27,562 nucleotides of DNA from an uncultured Collinsella sp. GTDB lineage: Bacteria > Actinomycetota > Coriobacteriia > Coriobacteriales > Coriobacteriaceae. The notes below the pieces were generated by a model. The model had not been told where the DNA came from and did not search any database. It saw only the letters and a list, made by a program, of their open reading frames with translations. Below are positions 7,938 through 15,464 of the stretch, piece after piece. Location: NCBI GenBank assembly GCA_900541715.1, contig UQLI01000028.1, positions 1 through 27,562 of the forward strand, given 5' to 3'. Each line of letters opens with the position of its first letter. Positions within the stretch are counted from its first letter, which is position 1. Position numbers and translations under genes: made by a program.

Positions 7938-8021
7938 AGGCACCTCACAGATAGTTAGGTCAACATACAGATTGTATGCCAAGAAGCGGCTCAGTGCATT
8001 TAATGGAGCGCTCACAAAAAT

Positions 8022-8101
8022 GGGGGCGCCTCTCGTGCGAAAGGCGCCCCCGCGGGCATTCAATGTCAGCGACGGGCAGGCCACATGGGGAACTGCCCGT
8101 C
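8022..8101 (-). terminator. Tandem hairpins behind serA
   Basis: Two stems lie head to tail: GACGGGCAG/CTGCCCGTC (8071-8079 with 8093-8101) and then GGGGGCGCCT/AGGCGCCCCC (8022-8031 with 8042-8051). On the minus strand the second is followed by ATTTTTG, as expected for an intrinsic terminator of serA. The first lies 13 bases from the stop codon and may stabilise the 3' end. Confidence 0.8.
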
Positions 8102-8114
8102 AGGTCAGTCGGCG

Positions 8115-9278
8115 CTACTTGATCACGCGCACGCGATACATCGACGGAATCTGCTTGAGCGCCTCGATGGTGCTGCTGTCTAGGTGTTCGTCGGTGTCGA
8201 ACATGGTGTAGGCGTTCTCGCCGGCGGACTCGTTGGTCATACGCTGCACGTTGGCGTTGTCCTTGGCCAGGATGGCCGTGATCTGGCCGATCATGTTGGG
8301 CACGTTGGCATGCAGGCAGGCGATGCGGCTTGCAGCGCGCGCCTTGCCCATGCTGCAGGCGGGGTAGTTGACGCTGTGTGCGATGTTGCCGTTCTCCAGG
8401 TAATCCTTGAGCTCGCTGATGGCCATGTCGGCGCAGTTGGCCTCGGCCTCGCCGGTGCCGGCGCCCGAGTGCGTGGTGATAAACGTATTGGGCATCTTGA
8501 CCGTCTTGGGCGTGGCGAAGTCGCAGCTAAACCAGCTGAGCTTGCCCTCGCGCAGGGCGGCGTCGACGGCGTCCTCGTCAATGATGGTTTCGCGCGCGTA
8601 GTTGATGAGCACGGCGTCCGGTGCCAGCAGGTTAATCTGTTCGGTGCTGATCATGCCGATGGTGTCGGCCTTGCTGGGCACGTGCACGGTGAGGTAGTCG
8701 CAGCCGCGGCAGAGATCCTCGAGCGTGCCCACGCGCTGCACCTCGCGGCTCAGCACCCACGCGTGCTCGACGGAAATGAACGGGTCGTAGCCGTAAACGT
8801 CCATGCCCAGATCGACGCAGGCGTTGGCGACCTTGGAGCCCACGTTGCCCAGGCCGATGACACCGATGCGCTTGCCCTTGAGCTCGCGGCCCACAAAGGC
8901 CTTCTTGGCCTTTTCGGCATCGACCTGAATCTCGGGGTCGTCGGCGTTGTCACGCACCCAGTTCATTGATTGCACCACGCCGCGGCTCGAGAGCACCAGC
9001 ATGCCTAGGACGAGCTCCTTAACGGCGTTGCTGTTGGCGCCGGGGGAGTTAAAGACGACGACGCCCTTCTTGGCGTACTCCTCGACGGGGATGTTGTTGA
9101 CGCCGGCGCCGCAGCGGGCGATGGCGCGGATGCCCTCGGGCAGCTCGTAGCCGTGCAGGTCGGTCGAGCGCATCAGAATGGCGTCGGCCTCTTCGGCGGT
9201 GCTCACAAACTCGTAGCCCTCACCAAACTCGACCTTGCCGTCCTTGGTAATGTCATCGATGGTTTTAATCTTGCGCAT
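8115..9278 (-). CDS. serA: D-3-phosphoglycerate dehydrogenase with C-terminal ACT domain
   Basis: This enzyme catalyses the first step of serine synthesis, oxidising 3-phosphoglycerate with NAD+. The 387 residues contain the Rossmann motif GLGNVG (142-147), the catalytic arginine R229 in INYARE, the catalytic histidine H270 in THSGAGT, and a C-terminal ACT domain (about 317-387), usually the site of serine feedback. The acidic residue normally found shortly after the DxF motif (residues 253-257, DFATP) is not evident. Start ATG has AAGGAG upstream. It lies 71 bases behind serC on the same strand, so the two probably share a transcript. Confidence 0.93.
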   Translation of the reverse strand: MRKIKTIDDITKDGKVEFGEGYEFVSTAEEADAILMRSTDLHGYELPEGIRAIARCGAGVNNIPVEEYAKKGVVVFNSPGANSNAVKELVLGMLVLSSRGVVQSMNWVRDNADDPEIQVDAEKAKKAFVGRELKGKRIGVIGLGNVGSKVANACVDLGMDVYGYDPFISVEHAWVLSREVQRVGTLEDLCRGCDYLTVHVPSKADTIGMISTEQINLLAPDAVLINYARETIIDEDAVDAALREGKLSWFSCDFATPKTVKMPNTFITTHSGAGTGEAEANCADMAISELKDYLENGNIAHSVNYPACSMGKARAASRIACLHANVPNMIGQITAILAKDNANVQRMTNESAGENAYTMFDTDEHLDSSTIEALKQIPSMYRVRVIK

Positions 9279-9349
9279 GGAAAACTCCTTAGCAGGTTTT
9301 GATCTATACAGGGTGGTCTGAGATGGCTGATCGGCCCGCGCGTTGCGGG

Positions 9350-10474
9350 CTAGTTAGATCGCGGGCTCAAACTAAGCTGCGCTTCGAAGTCCTTCATGTA
9401 CGAGGCCAGTGCCTGCACATCTTCCATGGTTACGGCGTTGTAGACGCTAGCGCGCATGCCGCCTACCAGGCGATGGCCCTTGACGTTTTGAATCTGGTGC
9501 TCTGCCGCGCCTGCGACAAAGGCCGCGTCGAGTTCGGCGTCGCCGGTGCGGAAGGTGACGTTGGCGATGGAGCGGCTGTCGGCCTGTGTGGTGCCATGGA
9601 ACAGCACGCTGTGCTCGAGCAGGTCGTAGAGCAGGTTGGCCTTGGCCCAGTTGCGCTCGGCCATGGCGGCAAGTCCGCCGGTCTGCTCAACCCAACGGAA
9701 CACCTTGCCGCACACGTAGATGCCAAAGGTGTTGGGCGTGTTGAGCATGGAACCCTTGGCGGCCTGGGTCTTAAGGTCCAGGTACTGCGGCGTCTGCGCA
9801 AAGGCGGGGCCATCTGCGATGAGGTCGTCGCGCACGATGGCCACGGTCACGCCCGCGGCGCCGGCGTTTTTCTGCGCTCCGGCGTAAATGAGCCCGTAGC
9901 GCTCAACGTCGAGCGGCTGCGACAGAAAGCAGCTCGAGACATCGGCGACCAGCGGCACATCGCCACAACTGGGCAGCTCGTGGTACATGGTGCCAAAGAT
10001 GGTGTTGTTCTGGCAGATGTAGACGTAGTCGAGCCCGTCGCCTGCGGCCTCGGCGGCAATGCGCGCATTGATGTCGGCCATGTCGGGGATGCGGTCGAAG
10101 TTGGTGTCCTCGGAGCTCGCGAGCAGCACGGCCTCACCGTACTTGGCGGCTTCTTTGTATGCCTTGTTGGCAAAGTTGCCGGTCACGATGTAGCCGGCGC
10201 GGCCGCGGTGCATGAGGTTCATGGGGATGCCCGCAAACTGCAGCGTGGCACCGCCCTGTAAAAACAGGACACGGTAGTTGTCCGGGATGCTCAGCAGACG
10301 GCGCAGGGTTGCCTCGGCGTCGTCGATAATCTGCTGGTACATGCTAGATCGATGGCTCATCTCGAGCACGGACATGCCGCAACCGCGGTAGTCCATCATC
10401 TCGTCGGCGATCTCGGCGAGCACGCTTGTAGGCAGCGCGGCCGGGCCAGCTGAGAAGTTGTGCACACGTGCCAT
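9350..10474 (-). CDS. serC: Phosphoserine aminotransferase
   Basis: This is the second enzyme of serine synthesis, a PLP enzyme that converts 3-phosphohydroxypyruvate and glutamate to phosphoserine and 2-oxoglutarate. The 374-residue protein starts VHNFSAGPAALP, as SerC does, and has the Schiff-base lysine K202 in GAQKN, the conserved EMSHRS (residues 38-43), and the QGGATLQF segment near residue 73. Start ATG follows GGGAG. A small GC stem (9334-9350) overlaps the stop without a T-run, so it need not block read-through into serA. No serB was seen in the window. Confidence 0.95.
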   Translation of the reverse strand: MARVHNFSAGPAALPTSVLAEIADEMMDYRGCGMSVLEMSHRSSMYQQIIDDAEATLRRLLSIPDNYRVLFLQGGATLQFAGIPMNLMHRGRAGYIVTGNFANKAYKEAAKYGEAVLLASSEDTNFDRIPDMADINARIAAEAAGDGLDYVYICQNNTIFGTMYHELPSCGDVPLVADVSSCFLSQPLDVERYGLIYAGAQKNAGAAGVTVAIVRDDLIADGPAFAQTPQYLDLKTQAAKGSMLNTPNTFGIYVCGKVFRWVEQTGGLAAMAERNWAKANLLYDLLEHSVLFHGTTQADSRSIANVTFRTGDAELDAAFVAGAAEHQIQNVKGHRLVGGMRASVYNAVTMEDVQALASYMKDFEAQLSLSPRSN

Positions 10475-10510
10475 CTTCTAGTCTCCCTCGTAGTCGTTTG
10501 AACGTTCGGG

Positions 10511-10521
10511 ATACTTTAGCA
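10511..10521 (-). promoter_or_regulatory. Extended -10 promoter of serC
   Basis: The minus strand reads TGCTAAAGTAT, an extended -10 box (TGnTAnnnT) about 40 bases in front of the serC start. No good -35 is visible, which is common for extended -10 promoters. Confidence 0.4.
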
Positions 10522-10608
10522 CAGTGGAGCGCTAGGCGCGACCGCATCACAGCAAAACCCGAGTGCGCCGCTATGATTTACAGGATGGTTACATGGGGGA
10601 GGGGTGCT

Positions 10609-10694
10609 TTACTCCTCAGGCAAATCCAAATCTGCGAGCGAAGGCATGAGGCTTTCTAGGCGCTTGATCTCTTCGTCGCAAATTAGCTACCTCC
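10609..10694 (-). other. Post-stop AGCTAATTTGCG motif with ribosome-site-like sequence and a short frame
   Basis: Seven bases behind the antiporter stop, the minus strand has AGGAGG (10695-10690) and then AGCTAATTTGCG (10688-10677). A 24-codon protein-like frame, reading ICDEEIKRLESLMPS and more, runs from an ATT at 10683 to TAA at 10609. It has no ATG, GTG or TTG in frame at the right place; TTG at 10681 opens another frame. It may be a gene remnant or chance. The same 12-mer lies behind the flippase gene at 13676. Confidence 0.25.
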
Positions 10695-10700
10695 TGCCCG

Positions 10701-12302
10701 CTACGACGCGAGCGTGGCGATGACGGCTTCGTCGCCGGCGTATATTAGGGTGTTGCCGTCGGGGATGATCGTTTGGCCGTCGCGCTTGAGCATCACCACG
10801 ATAAAGGGGTGCTTGCCCTGCGGCACATCGCGAAGACGCTGGCCGGCCAGGCGACCGTGGGGGGTTACGGTGACCTCGCGCAGCGTAACCTCGGCACGCT
10901 CTTCGAACGTTGGGGCGGCCATCACCAGCAGATCGCCTTCCTGGATCACGGTATCGCCGTTGGGCAGCACCGGGTGCGCCCCGTCGCGCAGCACCAGGAC
11001 CACGAGCATGTCCGTCGCGCTGCCAATATCGGCGAGCGAGCGCTCGGCAAACGGATGGCCAGCACCCACCTTGAGCTTTACAAACGACATGCCGTCCTCG
11101 TCGCGGTAGTCGTTAAAGGTGCGGCGCACGTCGCCGGTCGCATCGATCATATCGAGCTTCTTCGCCACCGCCGGCAGCAGCGAGCCCTGCACCACAATGC
11201 TCGACACGGCAATCACAAACACCAGGTCAAATAGGTCGTGTCCGCCGGGAACGCCGGCCACCACGGCAAAGAGACTAAAGACGACCGAAGCTGCTCCGCG
11301 CAGACCCGCCCAGCTTACGAGTGCAACCTGGCGAGGGTTCGTCCTAAACGGCGCCAGCAGCATGCCTACGGCGATGGGGCGGCTCGCAAAGAGCATAAAC
11401 GCCATGAGTGCCAGGCCCGGTAGCAGCATTTGCGGCAGGCGTGCGGGTGTAACGAGCAGGCCCAGCAAAAAGAAGATGGTCATCTCTGCCATCTCGGTGA
11501 GGGTGTCAAAGAAGTGCGCCATCTCGACTTTGCCGGTGATGTCGCTGGCACCCAGCACAATGCCGGCCAGGTATACAGCCAAAAAGCCGTTGCCGCCCAG
11601 GTAGCTCGGCAGCGCGTAGGCGACGATGGCCACGGCGAACAAAAAGATGGTCTGCGCGTCCTTGGCCGTTGCGTGCGCGCGTTCAATCAGGCGGCCCGCC
11701 GCCCAGCCGATGGCAAGGCCCAGGCCCACGCCCAGGATAATCTGCTTGGCCAGCAGTGCGGGAATGTTGATGTCGCCGCCGGCCGCGAGTGTAGCGAGCA
11801 CAGCGGTGAGCATGTAGGCGACGGGGTCGTTGGAGCCCGATTCGACCTCGAGCAGCGAGTCGGTGCCACCTCTCAGCGACAGGCTGTGCTCACGCAGTAC
11901 GCTAAAGACGCTCGCCGCGTCGGTGGATGCCACGACCGATCCCAGCAGCAGGCTGCCGATCCAGTCGATCCCCAGCGCGAAGTGGGCGAACACGCCGGTG
12001 ATGCCGGCAGTGATGACGACGCCGAGCGTGCTCAGCAGCACCGCCGGCGCAGCGACGGGCTTGGCGCGGTCGATATTGGTGTTAAAGCCGCCGTAGAACA
12101 TGATGAACAGCAGCGCCGTGCTGCAGACGGTTTCGGTGAGTGCGTAGTCGCTAAAGTCGATATGCGTCGGGCCGTTGACGCCCAACAGCATGCCGAGCGC
12201 GATAAAGATGAGCAGGGTGGGGAAGGGGAGCTTTTTGCCGACGGGTTTGATGGTCAGACACAGAATGATGACGAGGCCGATAAAGAGAAGGATCTGGTTC
12301 AT
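10701..12302 (-). CDS. Potassium/proton antiporter, CPA1 family (NhaP2/CvrA-like) with TrkA-C domain
   Basis: This 533-residue protein has an N-terminal membrane part of about 12 helices (residues 1-385). It contains the ion-site phrases VASTDAASVFS near residue 125 and ESGSNDPVAYM near residue 154, both typical of CPA1 antiporters. A cytoplasmic TrkA-C (RCK_C) domain follows (about 405-490), with a second beta-rich stretch to the end. Such proteins exchange K+ or Na+ for H+ and set cytoplasmic pH and ion content; the TrkA-C domain often binds a regulatory nucleotide. ATG 12302 follows GGAGCGG. The gene is alone on its strand. Confidence 0.9.
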   Translation of the reverse strand: MNQILLFIGLVIILCLTIKPVGKKLPFPTLLIFIALGMLLGVNGPTHIDFSDYALTETVCSTALLFIMFYGGFNTNIDRAKPVAAPAVLLSTLGVVITAGITGVFAHFALGIDWIGSLLLGSVVASTDAASVFSVLREHSLSLRGGTDSLLEVESGSNDPVAYMLTAVLATLAAGGDINIPALLAKQIILGVGLGLAIGWAAGRLIERAHATAKDAQTIFLFAVAIVAYALPSYLGGNGFLAVYLAGIVLGASDITGKVEMAHFFDTLTEMAEMTIFFLLGLLVTPARLPQMLLPGLALMAFMLFASRPIAVGMLLAPFRTNPRQVALVSWAGLRGAASVVFSLFAVVAGVPGGHDLFDLVFVIAVSSIVVQGSLLPAVAKKLDMIDATGDVRRTFNDYRDEDGMSFVKLKVGAGHPFAERSLADIGSATDMLVVLVLRDGAHPVLPNGDTVIQEGDLLVMAAPTFEERAEVTLREVTVTPHGRLAGQRLRDVPQGKHPFIVVMLKRDGQTIIPDGNTLIYAGDEAVIATLAS

Positions 12303-12451
12303 GGATGGTGTCCGCTCCTGGTTGGTTGGCGTGGCACGGTCAGTTGCCTACGGTTATTTGTACCCAAAGATGGTGGGTTTATGGGGTTGGATTGCGGGCG
12401 TGCGCGATATCGTCATAGACGGCTGCCGTCTTTGCCTCTGCTCGGAAACCC

Positions 12452-12480
12452 TTTCCAGCTTTATTGCAACGGAGTACAAT
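12452..12480 (+). promoter_or_regulatory. Promoter of the PPP-type phosphatase gene
   Basis: TTTCCA (12452-12457) and TACAAT (12475-12480) are 17 bases apart. The leader of about 70 bases contains a small GCGGC...GCCGC stem (12515-12533) just in front of the ribosome site AAGGAGAGG. Confidence 0.55.
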
Positions 12481-12555
12481 GGGTAACGTTTAAGTTCAAC
12501 TTGAAGTTTTAGTTGCGGCGCCGGGCTTCGGCCGCAATGCAAGGAGAGGCGTACC

Positions 12556-13395
12556 ATGGCGATCTATGTGACATCTGATGCTCACGGGCACGTGCGTGCG
12601 CTTGACGAAGCCCTGTCTAAGATCTCGTTGACGTCCGACGACACGCTGTACGTGCTGGGCGACATGATCGATCGCGGGCCCGATCCGGTCGGCGTTATTA
12701 AACTCGTGCGCTCGCTGCCCAACGCCCACGTGCTCAAGGGTAATCACGAGCAGATCATGCTCGATGCCATCATTGGCCAGGATCCGCTCGATGCCGAGAC
12801 CTGGGATATCAACGGTGGTTGGACGACGCGCGAGCAGCTCAACGACATGGAATTTGAGGCATACGAGGAGCTCGTGCGATGGATGGCCGCGCTGCCGCTC
12901 TACGCAGTGGTCGAGACCGAGGAGCGCCCGTATCTGCTGGTACATGCTGGAATCGAGATGAAGGCGGCGCGCGCGTTTTTGCTTGAGCATGGCGTCGATT
13001 GTGCCGATGGCGTTGGAGCGGTGGGTGCCGATCGCGAACTGCTGCAGCAGATGCTCGCGGTGCAGTCGTCCGATGACCTGCTGTGGATTCGTCATGGCTA
13101 TTGGGATGCGTCGACCGGGCTGCTTTCTGCCGAGGGCAAGGGCCCGGTCGTGGTGAGTGGCCACACGCCAACGGTGTCGCTCGGGCGTTATTGCGAGGTC
13201 GGTGGTCTTGCGGGGCTCGATGAGGAATCGGGACGAGGGCAGATCGTGCGCTTGGGCGGCGAGGACACTGCCGGCGTGCCCGATCGCATCGATATCGATT
13301 GCGCCGCCGCCACCGGCTCCGAGTTCGGTCGCGTGGGCATCCTGCGGCTCGATGATGGGGCGGAGTTCTACGCGAATATCAACCCGGGCGAATAA
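12556..13395 (+). CDS. PPP-type metallophosphoesterase (protein phosphatase-like)
   Basis: This 279-residue protein has the three metal-site motifs of the PPP family near the N-terminus: SDAHGH (8-12, DxH), GDMIDRGPD (GDxxDRG, near 36) and KGNHEQ (GNHE, near 60). Downstream metal histidines are in LVHAGIE and in VVSGHTP. Bacterial members act as Ser/Thr phosphatases or diadenosine tetraphosphatases; which of these applies here is unclear. The start codon follows AAGGAGAGG. It is a single-gene unit with its own promoter, and the cluster of repeats after it separates it from the convergent flippase. Confidence 0.85.
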   Translation: MAIYVTSDAHGHVRALDEALSKISLTSDDTLYVLGDMIDRGPDPVGVIKLVRSLPNAHVLKGNHEQIMLDAIIGQDPLDAETWDINGGWTTREQLNDMEFEAYEELVRWMAALPLYAVVETEERPYLLVHAGIEMKAARAFLLEHGVDCADGVGAVGADRELLQQMLAVQSSDDLLWIRHGYWDASTGLLSAEGKGPVVVSGHTPTVSLGRYCEVGGLAGLDEESGRGQIVRLGGEDTAGVPDRIDIDCAAATGSEFGRVGILRLDDGAEFYANINPGE

Positions 13396-13405
13396 TCGGT
13401 GCAAG

Positions 13406-13418
13406 GGGTAGCTAATTT
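13406..13418 (+). other. Post-stop GGTAGCTAATTTTG motif
   Basis: GGTAGCTAATTTTG follows the phosphatase stop by about 10 bases. It shares AGCTAATTT with minus-strand motifs behind the antiporter (10677-10688) and flippase (13676-13687) genes. A GGACGGGGCC and T6 run comes directly after it, so it may be part of a weak 3' end. Confidence 0.35.
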
Positions 13419-13463
13419 TGGACGGGGCCTTTTTTGACTACTTTTGCCCTTCTGCCCGCAAAT

Positions 13464-13494
13464 TGATTTTTCAGGGACGGGGATTAAATAATCA
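13464..13494 (+). repeat. GGGAC-core hairpin, type B, copy 1
   Basis: TGATTTTT (13464-13471) and AAATAATCA (13486-13494) bracket CAGGGACGGGGATT. The outer pairing is imperfect. The core and outer arms closely match the hairpin at 26209-26243 behind the radical SAM gene. Confidence 0.6.
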
Positions 13495-13510
13495 TTTGGC
13501 TGCCCGCTGG

Positions 13511-13633
13511 CTAAGTGAGTAGACTTTTTTGGAAATGCCGAGCACCCAACATATTTGCCTCAATAAAACCGCTGGTCACGGACTTGTGCTTTGTCGGTGT
13601 GGTCCGGGATTCGGTAAAAGTCTACTCACTTAG
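13511..13633. repeat. 123-bp element with perfect 18-bp inverted ends
   Basis: CTAAGTGAGTAGACTTTT (13511-13528) is the exact reverse complement of 13616-13633. The 87-base interior holds no gene and has a smaller CGGAC...GTCCG pairing near 13578-13607. It could be a small non-autonomous mobile element or a long structured RNA end. No target-site duplication is visible. Together with the flanking motifs it fills the 308-bp gap between the phosphatase and flippase genes, which has no gene. Confidence 0.7.
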
Positions 13634-13675
13634 TTTTGCGTGTCCGCAACGAGACTCCAGCCGGGGTGATTCCAC

Positions 13676-13693
13676 CGCAAATTAGCTTCTCCC
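13676..13693 (-). other. Post-stop AGCTAATTTGCG motif behind the flippase gene
   Basis: The minus strand reads GGGAGAAGCTAATTTGCG, starting about 10 bases behind the flippase stop. The last 12 bases are identical to the motif behind the antiporter gene, and both are preceded by a purine-rich, ribosome-site-like stretch. Confidence 0.4.
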
Positions 13694-13703
13694 ATCGCCG
13701 CAA

Positions 13704-15284
13704 TTAGGCGCCGTACGGATTCCGGTCCCTCTCTATGCGTTGGCGGATGTGGGCGTACTCGATAATCAACAGTACCAGCAGTAGGGCCATGATGGCTAGG
13801 TAGCTCACGACGGCGCCCATCAGGCCGAGCAGATTGATCAGAATCACCGGGAGCACCACGCTCACGGCAAAGCAGATCAGGTAGATCTTGGTGACATCTC
13901 CAGCGTGGCGCAGCACCGTGATGATGGCGTAGATAAAGTCGATGGCCGCGGTGACGCCGCCGGCGACGACCATCAGCAGCGCCAGCGTACGGTAGCGTTC
14001 AAAGCTGAGACCGTACATAAAGCTCATGAGGGGAATACCGGGACCTGCCATAAATGCGGCGCACACGCCGGTGATGACCACGATCAGCGCCATAACGGCA
14101 ACAATAATCAGGTCAAAGCGGCGACGCTTGCGCGGATTCGCCCAAATGCTCGACAGACGCAGGAGCTGCGGTTTATAGATAAATCCAATGCTCAACAAAA
14201 TTCCCTGCGCCGGAAAGAACAGGGCATTAAAGTACAGCTGATACTTGTAGGCCAGCGCGCCTTCCATCACAAACTTGGGCATGCTCTCGATAAGATTGAA
14301 CAGGAATAGCGCGCCAAAGAGTGGGGCGCACTGGACAAACAGGTGGCCGACCTCGCGCAGGCTTACGCGGCGCGATTTTTCGGTCTCGAGCAGGGCGAGC
14401 GGCGCGGTGACCAGCACGAGCGAGGCGATCGCGGCGATGCCCATGGCAATGGCCGCGATGGGCATGCTACGCGTGAAGAACAGCGCCACGCTGAAGACCG
14501 CGATGACGCCGACGGAGCGTAGCGTTTGACTCATTCCAGCCAAGTAGAGCTTGTCGGCCTGCTGCAGGCGGCCTTCGTACACGTCGGCGACGCCGTCGAT
14601 GACCTTATACAGGTAGACGCCCAGGCCGATCGTCGCCATCTGCGCGTCATAGCCGCGGGCGCTGCTATACATGAGGCCGCAGCCTAGGGCGAGCGCTCCG
14701 CAGATCCAACGATTGAGCTGGTAGGAGGCGAAGGACGTCTTTTCGTCGATGTCCGAGACCTGGAAATTGCGCACGCCGTAGTTGCATGCGATCATGATGA
14801 GCGTGCCGGTGACAAAGGCGATGGAGAACTTGCCGGCTTCTTCGGCGCCCACGAGCCGTGTGGACACGATGGTGAGCAGCGGAAACGCCAAGCCCCACAC
14901 GGCGGTGCCGAGAGCGTTCCAAAGGTAATCGCGGCGGGTGGCGTGCTCCTCGTATTCCGCTTCCTGCATGGAGAAGCCGCCGCCGTAGACGGCACCGAGC
15001 AGACGGTTCCACCAAGCGTTGACCATGCGGCGGACGGGGCCGGGCTTGCGATCGCGTTCGCGCCGGCGACGTGTGGCTTGGCTGCTATCGGGCCCGCCGG
15101 CGTTGCGCTGACTTAGCTCTTGGATGCGTGCGAGTTCCTCGGCAGTGTGCGAGGCAGGGAAGAGGCCGTTCTCGATGCGGCCGCCCTGGGCCTTCGCGGC
15201 GCCGTCTCTCGATGCAGCGGGGTTGGAGACGCCGTTGCGGCGGGCGATGGCGCGGCGAATGCTATCGAGGGGCGTGATGCTCAA
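13704..15284 (-). CDS. Polysaccharide flippase-like membrane protein (MOP superfamily)
   Basis: This 526-residue protein has a long hydrophilic N-terminus (about 120 residues, with a basic RRRRERDRKPG stretch near 72) and then about 12 membrane helices. The pattern is that of Wzx-like lipopolysaccharide/teichuronic acid flippases, which move lipid-linked sugars across the membrane. The arrangement NALGTAVWGLAFPLLTIVSTRLVGAEEAGKF shortly after the N-terminal region fits the first helix pair. The start is TTG 15284 with AAAGGA upstream; no in-frame ATG suits. No glycosyltransferases are next to it, so its substrate is unknown. Confidence 0.75.
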   Translation of the reverse strand: MSITPLDSIRRAIARRNGVSNPAASRDGAAKAQGGRIENGLFPASHTAEELARIQELSQRNAGGPDSSQATRRRRERDRKPGPVRRMVNAWWNRLLGAVYGGGFSMQEAEYEEHATRRDYLWNALGTAVWGLAFPLLTIVSTRLVGAEEAGKFSIAFVTGTLIMIACNYGVRNFQVSDIDEKTSFASYQLNRWICGALALGCGLMYSSARGYDAQMATIGLGVYLYKVIDGVADVYEGRLQQADKLYLAGMSQTLRSVGVIAVFSVALFFTRSMPIAAIAMGIAAIASLVLVTAPLALLETEKSRRVSLREVGHLFVQCAPLFGALFLFNLIESMPKFVMEGALAYKYQLYFNALFFPAQGILLSIGFIYKPQLLRLSSIWANPRKRRRFDLIIVAVMALIVVITGVCAAFMAGPGIPLMSFMYGLSFERYRTLALLMVVAGGVTAAIDFIYAIITVLRHAGDVTKIYLICFAVSVVLPVILINLLGLMGAVVSYLAIMALLLVLLIIEYAHIRQRIERDRNPYGA

Positions 15285-15312
15285 AGCGGAGTCCTTTCTA
15301 TTGCTGCGCTTT

Positions 15313-15360
15313 AGTATAGACGCGACGGTGTTCGTTCGTGTTTTTGAACGGATTGTTCAA
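15313..15360. promoter_or_regulatory. Flippase -10 box and 17-bp palindrome in the divergent gap
   Basis: The minus strand has TATACT (15318-15313), a good -10 box for the flippase gene. About 30 bases further upstream lies TTGAACGGATTGTTCAA (15344-15360), a palindrome with six-base arms and a five-base spacer, typical of a dimeric regulator site. It is placed to affect either divergent gene, flippase or lactate permease. Confidence 0.4.
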
Positions 15361-15464
15361 TTATTTCGGCGGGCGGCTGTAATTTGTCGGTAAACGTGCG
15401 GTATCCTGTTGAAGTTTTGTGACACCCCCGATGCCGCCCACGCGGTACCAAGGAGCTTCTACCT

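Noticed and set aside
11430..12512. 360-residue plus-strand frame opposite the K+/H+ antiporter
   Set aside because: It is antisense to a clear CPA1 antiporter and consists of low-complexity Gln/Arg/His/Asp text produced by the third-position GC of the real gene.
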